Positions 1 to 9,823 of a DNA stretch of 34,069 bases are shown here, one piece after another. The position numbers and the translations under genes are program-made. Under the pieces are notes generated by a model that saw nothing but the letters and a program-made list of their open reading frames with translations, searched no databases and was not told where the DNA came from. This DNA comes from Gammaproteobacteria bacterium. GTDB taxonomy: Bacteria; Pseudomonadota; Gammaproteobacteria; Nevskiales; Nevskiaceae. The stretch is from the NCBI GenBank assembly GCA_028871525.1, contig JAGWMX010000022.1:1-34069 (forward strand), given 5' to 3'. Every line of letters begins with the position of its first letter. Positions within the stretch are counted from its first letter, which is position 1.

Positions 1-103
1 ACCACCAAGGCCGGCGGCCTCCGCCTTGCCTGGCGCGATTTGGACCACAACGCGGCGGTCGAACAATTGTCAACAGACCCTAAGCCCCGCCGGCGTTGGG
101 TAC

Positions 104-124
104 GGCGTGACGAGATTTCACGCC
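104..124 (-). terminator. hairpin overlapping the rplI stop codon
   Basis: Seven-base perfect inverted repeat GGCGTGA / TCACGCC (104-110 and 118-124) with a 7-base loop. It includes the rplI stop codon and lies at the end of the rpsF-rpsR-rplI operon. No T-run follows it on the minus strand, so it is at best a weak or Rho-assisted terminator or an mRNA-stabilising stem. Nothing else is visible in bases 1-117. Confidence 0.3.
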
Positions 125-570
125 TTTTCTTCCTCGACCACCACGCCGAAGCCCACCGTCACCTCGGAGTGCAACTGCACGGCGACGGTATAGCTGCCGA
201 TCGAGCGGATCGGCCCCGCAGGCATATCGATCTCGCTCTTTCTGATTTCGAGCCCGGCGGCGGCGGCGGCATGGACGATCTCGGCCGGGCCGACCGAGCC
301 ATACAAGCGCCCTTCCTCGGCCGCCAGCGCGCGCACGGTGACGCTCTTGCCGGCAATCTGCTCGGCGCGTATCCGCGCGGCGTTCAGCGACGCCTCCGAT
401 TTGCGCACCAGCTCGCTCCTGCGCTGTTCGAAAATGTTGCGATTGCCCGGCGTGGCCGGCAGCGCCAGACCACGCGGCAACAGGTAGTTGCGGCCGTAGC
501 CGGAGCGCACTTTGACGGTATCGCCAAGATCGCCAAGGTTTTTCACTTTCTGCAATAAAATCACATCCAT
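118..570 (-). CDS. rplI: 50S ribosomal protein L9
   Basis: Structural protein of the large ribosomal subunit; L9 binds 23S rRNA near the L1 stalk base and influences frame maintenance. The 150-residue product has the family N-terminus MDVILLQKVKNLGDLGD and the loop GYGRNYLLPRGLA, followed by the long central helix (EQRRSELVRKSEASLNAARIRAEQIAG) and a C-terminal rRNA-binding domain. Length is normal for the family. It is the last gene of an rpsF-rpsR-rplI operon, 13 bases after rpsR. The priB gene that some enterobacteria carry between rpsF and rpsR is absent, and the dnaB often found downstream is not seen in the 117 bases available. Confidence 0.98.
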   Translation of the reverse strand: MDVILLQKVKNLGDLGDTVKVRSGYGRNYLLPRGLALPATPGNRNIFEQRRSELVRKSEASLNAARIRAEQIAGKSVTVRALAAEEGRLYGSVGPAEIVHAAAAAGLEIRKSEIDMPAGPIRSIGSYTVAVQLHSEVTVGFGVVVEEEKA

Positions 571-583
571 CGCGCTCTCCGGA

Positions 584-811
584 TCACTCGTGCCGATCGG
601 TGTACGGCAGCAGCGCCATGTAGCGCGCGCGCTTGACCGCCGTCGCCAACTGGCGCTGATAGCGCGCGCGGGTGCCGGTGATGCGGCTGGGAATGATCTT
701 CCCGTTCTCGCCCACGTATTGTTTTAGCGTCGCCAGATCCTTGTAATCGATCTCGATGACGCCCTCGGCGGTAAAGCGGCAAGACTTGCGTTTACGAAAA
801 TAGCGCGCCAT
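584..811 (-). CDS. rpsR: 30S ribosomal protein S18
   Basis: Small-subunit protein S18, which forms a heterodimer with S6 on the platform of the 30S subunit. The 75-residue product begins [18 protein letters not shown], contains the [17 protein letters not shown]-binding segment, and ends LLPYTDRHE, nearly identical in layout to the E. coli protein. It starts 3 bases after the rpsF stop codon, so translation of the two partners is probably coupled. Confidence 0.98.
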   Translation of the reverse strand: MARYFRKRKSCRFTAEGVIEIDYKDLATLKQYVGENGKIIPSRITGTRARYQRQLATAVKRARYMALLPYTDRHE

Positions 812-814
812 GGC

Positions 815-1276
815 TTATTTCTCCGCGGCGGTGTCGCCTTCGGCCGCCGGAATAGCCTCGGCGATCTCGGCGGACTCGCCGGATTCATCATCGGGCTCAT
901 CGGGCTCATCAGCGTTGCCCCCGCGCACACCGCTGCGTGCCTCCTTGCGGTCGTCGTCAGGCGCCTTATACAGCGGCGAGGGGCCGGTATCGGCGTGATC
1001 CTTGCGGACCACGAGCCGGCGCAGCACCGCGTCGTTGAAGCGGAAGGCCCCTTCCAACTCCTCCAGCACCTTCTCGCCGCACTCGATATTCATCAGCACG
1101 TAGTGCGCCTTGTGCAGCCCGGCCACCGAGTAGGCGAGCTGGCGGCGGCCACAATCCTCCAGACGATGCACGATGCCACCGTCGGCTTCGACCATGCTGC
1201 GGTAACGTTCGACCATGGCCGGCACCTGTTCGCTCTGATCCGGGTGCACCATGATCATGATTTCATAGTGACGCAT
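815..1276 (-). CDS. rpsF: 30S ribosomal protein S6
   Basis: Small-subunit protein S6, partner of S18. The start at 1276 was chosen because [19 protein letters not shown] is the family N-terminus and GAGGAGGTG lies immediately upstream; longer in-frame extensions would cross the leader. The product is 153 residues: a ferredoxin-like core (about 1-100, with [16 protein letters not shown] at its end) and a long acidic C-terminal tail rich in Asp and Glu, somewhat longer than the E. coli tail. In E. coli the tail is polyglutamylated by RimK; whether that occurs here cannot be seen. It is the first gene of the operon and is preceded by its own promoter. Confidence 0.97.
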   Translation of the reverse strand: MRHYEIMIMVHPDQSEQVPAMVERYRSMVEADGGIVHRLEDCGRRQLAYSVAGLHKAHYVLMNIECGEKVLEELEGAFRFNDAVLRRLVVRKDHADTGPSPLYKAPDDDRKEARSGVRGGNADEPDEPDDESGESAEIAEAIPAAEGDTAAEK

Positions 1277-1361
1277 GACACCTCCTCGTGGATGCCGGCG
1301 ACGGACGCCGCCGCGACAGTCCCCCGCGGGGTCACGCAGTGGGACAAGGCAAGAGGTGCGG

Positions 1362-1390
1362 ATTCTAGGCGATCGCCGCCTCGTCCGCAA
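1362..1390 (-). promoter_or_regulatory. sigma70-type promoter of rpsF-rpsR-rplI
   Basis: Reading the minus strand, TTGCGG (1385-1390) is followed after 17 bases by TAGAAT (1362-1367), a good match to sigma70 -35 and -10 hexamers with ideal spacing. Transcription should start near 1356, giving an rpsF leader of about 80 bases. The first leader bases (CACCTCTT, 1351-1358) are complementary to the rpsF Shine-Dalgarno region. Confidence 0.65.
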
Positions 1391-1417
1391 AGCCCGGACA
1401 GATTTCCGGCGCTTCTT

Positions 1418-1624
1418 TCAGCAGTGGATCTTCGCGGGCAGGCTTTCGCCCATCAACTCGTGCTCTTCACGGATGCGCAGGAAAATTTCTTCACGATGTA
1501 CCGAAATATCGCGCGGGGCTTTGACCCCGAGCCGAATCTGGTTGCCCTTGACGCCCAGTACCGTAACCGTGACTTCATCGCCGATCATCACCGCTTCGCC
1601 GATTCGCCTTGTCAAAATTAGCAT
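1418..1624 (-). CDS. csrA: carbon storage regulator CsrA
   Basis: Post-transcriptional regulator; a small dimeric RNA-binding protein that binds GGA motifs in leaders and controls central carbon metabolism, motility and biofilm genes. The start at 1624 gives [16 protein letters not shown], the universal CsrA N-terminus, with GGAGGA six bases upstream. The product is 68 residues, with [23 protein letters not shown] covering the core strands and the functional RNA-binding Arg near position 44. It lies 118 bases downstream of lysC in the widespread alaS-lysC-csrA order. The leader's GGAGGA contains a GGA, the usual target for CsrA autorepression, but one site alone proves nothing. Confidence 0.98.
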   Translation of the reverse strand: MLILTRRIGEAVMIGDEVTVTVLGVKGNQIRLGVKAPRDISVHREEIFLRIREEHELMGESLPAKIHC

Positions 1625-1742
1625 CCGAATCCTCCGTGACCTTGGCACGGATGATCGGTACCGTCGGATGCGGGCGCCAGTCGGTAAAACAGACTACGCC
1701 GTCTTTGAACCTGCTCATAAGTGACTGAACAAGCTAGAAAGA

Positions 1743-2972
1743 TCACGTAGACGTCGACGCAGCTTCAAGACCGAAAGCCTTGTGCAACGTGCGCACCGCC
1801 AGCTCGAGGTATTTATCCTGGATCACCACCGAAATCTTGATCTCGGAAGTCGAAATCATGCGGATGTTGATGCCCTCGGCCGCCAGCGCAGTAAACATTT
1901 TCGAGGCAATGCCGGCATGGCTGCGCATGCCGACGCCAACCAAGGATACTTTGACGATATCGGTGGCGCTGCGCACGCCTTTGGCCCGGAGTTCGGCGGC
2001 GATGCGCTGGGCGACTTCGCAGGCGCGCTCGTGGTCGTTGCGGTGGACGGTGAAGGTGAAGTCGGTGGTCGAGTCGGCGGCGACGTTCTGTACGATCATG
2101 TCGACCTCGATGTTGGCCTCGCCGATCGGTCCCAGAATCGCGGCGGCGATGCCGGGGCGGTCGGGTACACCGGCCACTGTCAGCTGCGACTCGTCGCGAT
2201 TGAAAGCGATGCCGGAAATCAGCGCGTCTTCCACGGACTCTTCCTCGAACGTGATCAGCGTGCCCGGGCCTTCGACGAAAGTCGACAGCACACGCAGGGG
2301 AACCTTGTACTTGCCGGCGAACTCCACCGAGCGGATTTGCAGCACCTTGGAACCCAGGCTGGCCAGCTCCAGCATCTCTTCGAAGGTGATGCGGTCCAGC
2401 CGCCGCGCCCGCGGCTCCACGCGCGGATCGGTAGTGTAAACGCCATCGACATCGGTGTAGATCTGGCATTCGTCGGCGTGCAGCGCCGCCGCCAGAGCCA
2501 CGCCGCTGGTATCCGAGCCGCCGCGCCCCAGCGTGGTGATGTTACCGTCCGGATCGATGCCCTGGAAACCTGCGACCACCGGCACCCTGGCCGCGGCGCA
2601 GTCGGCCAGCAGACGCTCGGTATCGATCGCCTGAATGCGCGCTTTGTTGAACGCGTCGTCGGTGTGAATAGCGACCTGTCCACCCAGGTACGAACGCGCC
2701 GGTACGTCGCATTTGCGCAGCGCCATCGCCAGCAGGGCGATGCTGACCTGTTCGCCGCTGGACAGCAGCTGATCCATTTCACGCGGGTCCGGCCGCAAGT
2801 CGATCGCGCGGGCAAGCTTCAACAGGCGATCGGTTTCGCCGGCCATCGCCGACACCACCACCACGATCCGGTGACCGCGGCTGCGCGCGGCGGCGATCTT
2901 ATCGGCGACGTGCTCGATGCGTTCGACGCTGCCCACCGAGGTACCACCGTACTTCTGCACCAACAGCGCCAT
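1743..2972 (-). CDS. lysC: aspartate kinase (monofunctional)
   Basis: Catalyses ATP-dependent phosphorylation of L-aspartate, the committed step of Lys/Thr/Met and diaminopimelate synthesis, in the cytoplasm. The 409-residue product starts MALLVQKYGGTSVGS (the KxGGTS substrate motif), has the amino-acid-kinase fold to about residue 250 (including GRGGSDTSGVALAAAL and DVDGVYTTDPR), and ends with two ACT domains (FNRDESQLTVAGVPDRPGIAA and VSLVGVGMRSHAGIASKMF) that usually bind the feedback inhibitor. Length fits monofunctional alpha-subunit aspartokinases rather than kinase-dehydrogenase fusions. It follows alaS by 63 bases and is probably co-transcribed with it. Confidence 0.96.
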   Translation of the reverse strand: MALLVQKYGGTSVGSVERIEHVADKIAAARSRGHRIVVVVSAMAGETDRLLKLARAIDLRPDPREMDQLLSSGEQVSIALLAMALRKCDVPARSYLGGQVAIHTDDAFNKARIQAIDTERLLADCAAARVPVVAGFQGIDPDGNITTLGRGGSDTSGVALAAALHADECQIYTDVDGVYTTDPRVEPRARRLDRITFEEMLELASLGSKVLQIRSVEFAGKYKVPLRVLSTFVEGPGTLITFEEESVEDALISGIAFNRDESQLTVAGVPDRPGIAAAILGPIGEANIEVDMIVQNVAADSTTDFTFTVHRNDHERACEVAQRIAAELRAKGVRSATDIVKVSLVGVGMRSHAGIASKMFTALAAEGINIRMISTSEIKISVVIQDKYLELAVRTLHKAFGLEAASTST

Positions 2973-3035
2973 GTCTTTCTCGATAGCCCGCGATTGAATC
3001 TTTTGAACTTTTCGCTACAGCCGGAAACGCTTGTC

Positions 3036-5705
<2,670 letters not shown>

Positions 5706-5731
5706 GGCGCGGTGCGCGGGCAAAGTTTTGA

Positions 5732-5761
5732 ATGATAGCGGCGCCGCAGGCGGCGCGGCAA
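5732..5761 (-). promoter_or_regulatory. possible alaS promoter
   Basis: In the 73-base recX-alaS gap the minus strand reads TTGCCG (5756-5761), 18 bases, TATCAT (5732-5737), a fair sigma70-type pair ending 26 bases before the alaS start codon. The spacer contains a GC-rich hairpin (GCGCCG CCTG CGGCGC), so read-through from recX may be attenuated here. Eye-based assignment only. Confidence 0.4.
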
Positions 5762-5778
5762 AACCAACCAACCGGGCG

Positions 5779-6262
5779 TTATGGCTCTATATCTTTCGGA
5801 GCACTATCTTTCGGAGCACTGCGCAGCGCGGCACTGGCCTGCTCGGCGGAAAAGCCGCGCTGGACCAGAAAACGATACTGGCGCTGCCAGTCGGCGGCGC
5901 ACCGTGGCGGTGCGCCGAAGCGTCTGGCCCGCAGCTCGGCGGCGCGCTGTACCCAGTCGGTCTCGGTAACCGCCAGTGCCCGCCGGATCAGCGGGGTCGC
6001 CACATCGGCAGCTGCCAACTCGGCAGCTATACGCAGCGGCCCATAGCTCTGCATCGTTCGTTGGCGGAGCATGGCTTCGGCATAGCGCGCATCGCTCTGC
6101 CAACCGTGCTCGGTGCACTCGCGTACGGCCTGATCGGCCAGCGGCGCGGGCACTCCGCGTGCAATCAAGCGTCGCCGCAGTTCGGCGGCGCTGTGCTCGC
6201 GCCGGGCAAGCGCACGCACCGCGCGCACGCGCGCGCCGGAAGGGCTGTCGGTCGGTGGCTGG

Positions 6263-6279
<17 letters not shown>
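5779..6279 (-). CDS. recX: recombination regulator RecX
   Basis: Binds RecA filaments and inhibits their extension and ATPase activity. The 166-residue product shows the tandem three-helix RecX pattern: [24 protein letters not shown], then the second repeat around [24 protein letters not shown], then a third around [22 protein letters not shown]. Its start overlaps the last 17 bases of recA, the common recA-recX arrangement that gives low coupled expression. The C-terminus is a lineage-specific tail containing [10 protein letters not shown], encoded by a perfect 15-base tandem duplication (5791-5805 and 5806-5820). Confidence 0.93.
5791..5820. repeat. 15-bp perfect tandem duplication in the recX tail
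   Basis: ATCTTTCGGAGCACT occurs twice in direct succession (5791-5805, 5806-5820). The length is a multiple of three, so it adds five residues (SAPKD) without shifting the frame. Because it sits in the extreme C-terminal tail after the last conserved repeat, it is probably neutral. Confidence 0.9.
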
Positions 6280-7282
<1,003 letters not shown>

Positions 7283-7311
7283 CGCCACCCCCGAAGAATT
7301 CTTGGCCATGT

Positions 7312-7881
7312 TTATTTGCCCACTCTGGCGAGGTATTCACCGCTGCGCGTATCGACGCGGATCACCTCCCCTTGTTGCACAAACAGCGGCACGCGCACCA
7401 CCGCCGCGGTCTCCAGCTTCGCCGGCTTGCCGCCGCCGCCGGAAGTATCGCCGCGCACGCCGGGATCGGTCTCGACGATCCGCAACTCGACGAAGTTCGG
7501 CGGTGCCACCGACAACGGCACTTCGTTCCAAAGCAATACCTTGCAGGTCTCCTGACCCTTGATCCACTGTGCGGCGTCGGCAACGGCGTGCTTGTCGGCG
7601 GTCAACTGCTCGAAGCTGGTGGGATCCATGAAATGCCAGAACTCGCCATCGTTGTAGAGGTACTGCATTTCGACCTCGACGACGTCGGCCGCCTCGGCAG
7701 AATCGCCGGACTTCCAGGTCCGCTCGATGACGCGACCGTTCTTCAGATTGCGCACTCTGACGCGGTTGAACGCCTGGCCTTTGCCGGGCTTGACGTATTC
7801 GTTTTCGAGAATCGCATACGGATCGCCGTCGATCAGGATCTTGACCCCCGGCTTGAATTCGTTGGTGCTGTAAGTCGCCAT
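7312..7881 (-). CDS. efp: translation elongation factor P
   Basis: Relieves ribosome stalling at polyproline stretches. The start at 7881 ([22 protein letters not shown]) is the family N-terminus; an upstream in-frame ATG at 7974 adds unrelated residues. The product is 189 residues with three beta-barrel domains. Lys34 lies in [12 protein letters not shown], the lysine that EpmA/EpmB beta-lysylate in E. coli, so this EF-P is of the lysylated type rather than the Arg32-rhamnosylated type. The C-terminal [28 protein letters not shown] is typical. It is divergent from tRNA-Ala and directly upstream of recA on the same strand. Several products here (the subtilase and PepSY-like N-termini) are proline-rich and could depend on it. 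Confidence 0.96.
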   Translation of the reverse strand: MATYSTNEFKPGVKILIDGDPYAILENEYVKPGKGQAFNRVRVRNLKNGRVIERTWKSGDSAEAADVVEVEMQYLYNDGEFWHFMDPTSFEQLTADKHAVADAAQWIKGQETCKVLLWNEVPLSVAPPNFVELRIVETDPGVRGDTSGGGGKPAKLETAAVVRVPLFVQQGEVIRVDTRSGEYLARVGK

Positions 7882-7966
7882 TTCAGTCGGTTCGAAAAAC
7901 CTGAGCGGAGGCTGCGCGCCGGTGATGGGCGAGTTTAACCCAAGCCCGGGGCCGGCTGCGCCCCGG

Positions 7967-7996
7967 TTGAGCACGAATAGGGCCAGCCCCTATACT
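7967..7996 (+). promoter_or_regulatory. promoter of tRNA-Ala
   Basis: TTGAGC (7967-7972), 18-base spacer, TATACT (7991-7996), with the predicted start about 10 bases before the tRNA. An inverted repeat ATAGGG/CCCTAT (7977-7982, 7988-7993) overlaps the -10 box. The divergent efp promoter must lie in the same 130-base region. Confidence 0.6.
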
Positions 7997-8013
7997 GTCC
8001 AACCTGAGTCTGT

Positions 8014-8089
<76 letters not shown>

Positions 8090-8099
8090 TATGGATCTG

Positions 8100-8220
8100 G
8101 CCAAGTCTCGCGCAGCCATTCTTAGCGCAGCGTCGGCGGTTTCGAAAAACCCACGCTCGCCATCCATGGCTCGCGGACTTGGCAAGCGCGAACGCCCGAC
8201 ACGCGTTCGCGCTTGCCAAG
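8100..8220 (+). repeat. structured spacer between two tRNAs, with competing hairpins
   Basis: The spacer holds a perfect 18-base inverted repeat with a 7-base loop (8178-8195 and 8203-8220). Its 3' arm ends on the first base of tRNA-Glu. A second fold pairs GCCAAGTC (8100-8107) with GACTTGGC (8176-8183) and GCCAT with ATGGC inside it, and contains smaller stems (AGCGT/ACGCT, GGTTT/AAACC). The two folds share bases 8178-8183, so they exclude each other. No gene is apparent here. Confidence 0.8.
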
Positions 8221-8295
8221 TCCCCATCGTCTAGAGGCCCAGGACATCGCCCTTTCACGGCGGTAACGGGGGTTCGAATCCCCCTGGGGACGCCA
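8220..8295 (+). tRNA. tRNA-Glu (anticodon TTC)
   Basis: 76 bases including CCA. The acceptor stem is GTCCCCA/TGGGGAC with discriminator G, followed by an encoded CCA. The anticodon loop CTTTCAC has TTC at positions 34-36, closed by TCGCC/GGCGG, and the T-arm is GGGGGTTCGAATCCCCC. Probably co-transcribed with tRNA-Ala from the promoter at 7967. A GGCCACC/GGTGGCC inverted repeat (8306-8312, 8334-8340) follows and may end the transcript. Confidence 0.97.
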
Positions 8296-8385
8296 TCTCC
8301 GCCGCGGCCACCGACTCCGGCTGCGCGCGCCGCGGTGGCCGGCTCGGCTATGCTGGTGGTTGTACTCGAACGGATTCCTCACCAC

Positions 8386-8751
8386 ATGAGTTCCCGGCGA
8401 TCACTGGCGCTCGTAGCGCGGCGGCGATCCGCTTGGCTCGCGACCGTGATGCTGGCCGTTGGCTGCACCAGTTGTGCCGGTAACGCGGCGCGAAGCTGTC
8501 AAGTATTGGCCGGCCCCGGCTGGGATCGCACCGCGGCGCCCGCTGACGCCACGGCCCTGATGGCGCTCGACGGCCTGCAGGAGGACGGCAAATTGATCTG
8601 GCTGCAGAAAGGCGAGGATCAACTGATGGCCTGCCGCTACGGCGGGCCGCTGGTGTCTCCCGGCTGCCAGACCTCGCACGCCTATGCGTTCAAGCGCAGC
8701 AACGGAGCCTGGCACGCTAATGGCGAGCTGCTCGACACCTGCGGTGATTAA
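8386..8751 (+). CDS. small predicted lipoprotein, possibly STY0301-like
   Basis: 121-residue product (start at 8386). It begins with an Arg-rich n-region and a hydrophobic stretch ending LAVGC (Cys at residue 26), a plausible lipobox, followed by TSCAG; if lipidated, the mature protein is under 100 residues. The mature part has conserved-looking features: GWDRT, the WLQKGEDQLMACRYGG core, and three further cysteines (Cys-Gln after SPG, and a terminal DTCGD). The CRYGG and Gly-Trp pattern reminds me of STY0301-type small periplasmic proteins, but I cannot confirm this. It stands alone between the tRNA-Glu gene and the TetR gene, 41 bases upstream of the latter. A later start at the Met of VMLAVGC would remove most of the signal peptide and is less likely. 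Confidence 0.6.
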   Translation: MSSRRSLALVARRRSAWLATVMLAVGCTSCAGNAARSCQVLAGPGWDRTAAPADATALMALDGLQEDGKLIWLQKGEDQLMACRYGGPLVSPGCQTSHAYAFKRSNGAWHANGELLDTCGD

Positions 8752-8792
8752 TTCATCGATACCGCCTCCGCGCAACGAATACCTATAGCCGA

Positions 8793-9485
8793 ATGCCCCG
8801 CAAAACCGCACCTCCGCCGTTCGACGCGCTGAGCGCGCTGCGCGAGTGCGCTTTCGAGTTGTTCGGTCGCTACGGCCACGACGGTGTGTCGATCGGCGAC
8901 ATCGCCGGTGCCGCGGGCTTGTCCAAAGGTGCGTTGTACTGGCACTACCGCGGCAAGGAAGCGCTGTACCTGGAATGTCTGCAAAGGCTGCACACCCTCT
9001 TCGACCAATACATATTCGCACCGATGCGGGCGCAGAACGATCCGGTGCGCGCGGTCCTGCAGCTGTTCGCCGGCCTGCATCGGTTGCAGCAGGATCCGCT
9101 GGTGGGAAAAGGCATCGCCGGCTATTGGCTGATTCCGAAAAATCCACAGAGCAGCGCGCTGACCCAGGCCCAAACCAGATTCGAGGCCGACTCGCGCGCG
9201 GTGATCGAGCAGACACTCGCCCGCGGTGCGGCGGCCGGAGCATTCGATCTGCACGACGACCTGGAAGAGTTTTCGCGCGCCGTGATCTGTCTGGTTGAAG
9301 CGGTGGTATTGCCGCTGCGACGGCAGAGCGCGGACGAGGTCGGCCGCATGCTGGCGGTGCTGGCACGCACCCTGTTTCGCGCCTACGCGCGAGATCCCGC
9401 TACCGCCCGGACGCTGGTCGGAAACATCGCCGACACCGCTTCAATCCACACTCGCCCGCTCGAGCGTCAATCGGCACCGGACTGA
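8793..9485 (+). CDS. TetR/AcrR-family transcriptional regulator
   Basis: 230-residue regulator. The N-terminal TetR helix-turn-helix is clear at about residues 10-57 (ALRECAFELFGRYGHDGVSIGDIAGAAGLSKGALYWHYRGKEALY). The rest is an all-helical ligand-binding/dimerisation domain with no diagnostic residues. TetR proteins usually repress a neighbouring transport or catabolic operon, relieved by a small hydrophobic ligand. The natural target here is the RND transporter and DUF1329 genes downstream, in the same orientation but separated by the MITE-like element. The start at 8793 has only a weak ribosome site; no closer in-frame ATG precedes the HTH. Confidence 0.88.
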   Translation: MPRKTAPPPFDALSALRECAFELFGRYGHDGVSIGDIAGAAGLSKGALYWHYRGKEALYLECLQRLHTLFDQYIFAPMRAQNDPVRAVLQLFAGLHRLQQDPLVGKGIAGYWLIPKNPQSSALTQAQTRFEADSRAVIEQTLARGAAAGAFDLHDDLEEFSRAVICLVEAVVLPLRRQSADEVGRMLAVLARTLFRAYARDPATARTLVGNIADTASIHTRPLERQSAPD

Positions 9486-9502
9486 ATCCTGCGCGGCGCA
9501 AA

Positions 9503-9787
9503 CTGGGGTCTGTTAACGCCATGGCGACACACCGCGGCGGCGGTCATTTTCGTCCAGGCGCAATGGCGAGGAGCACCCATAGTGGTTCTATGGGTGCGAC
9601 GAACGAAGCCGCGATGGACGCCAATATCAATAATGGGGACCCCGCCCCTGCCGGTTGCGGCCAAAATCTCGCTCGGCGGCGTTGCGCGGCTTGCCCATAG
9701 AACCACTATGGGCTGCGCCACGCGCCTGGCCTGGCGGGATTCTGGACTCGCAACGCGATGCGCCGGCATGGCGTTAACAAGCCCTAG
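9503..9787. mobile_element. MITE-like non-coding element with terminal and internal inverted repeats
   Basis: 285-bp element between the TetR and RND genes. The two ends are inverted copies (9503-9523 and 9767-9787), both containing CATGGCGTTAACA, with weaker similarity extending to about 33 bases. Inside, the 19-base palindrome-like CCCATAGTGGTTCTATGGG (9574-9592 region) recurs as its exact reverse complement CCCATAGAACCACTATGGG (9696-9714 region). Each copy can fold on its own, and they can also pair with each other. No convincing reading frame lies inside and no target-site duplication is evident. A truncated third copy of one end is at 18941-18984. This is typical of a miniature inverted-repeat element mobilised in trans; the parent transposase is unknown. 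Confidence 0.8.
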
Positions 9788-9823
9788 AATAGCCGCTGCA
9801 TCCAGCTGGCGCGGAGGAGCGGT

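Noticed and set aside
1575-1718. 47-codon ORF upstream of and overlapping csrA (minus strand)
   Set aside because: No ribosome site, overlaps the csrA start in another frame, and no recognisable features; probably chance.
7283-7311. LexA box before recA
   Set aside because: No CTGT-N8-ACAG or near match was seen in the gap; a degenerate or lineage-specific site inside efp cannot be excluded by eye.
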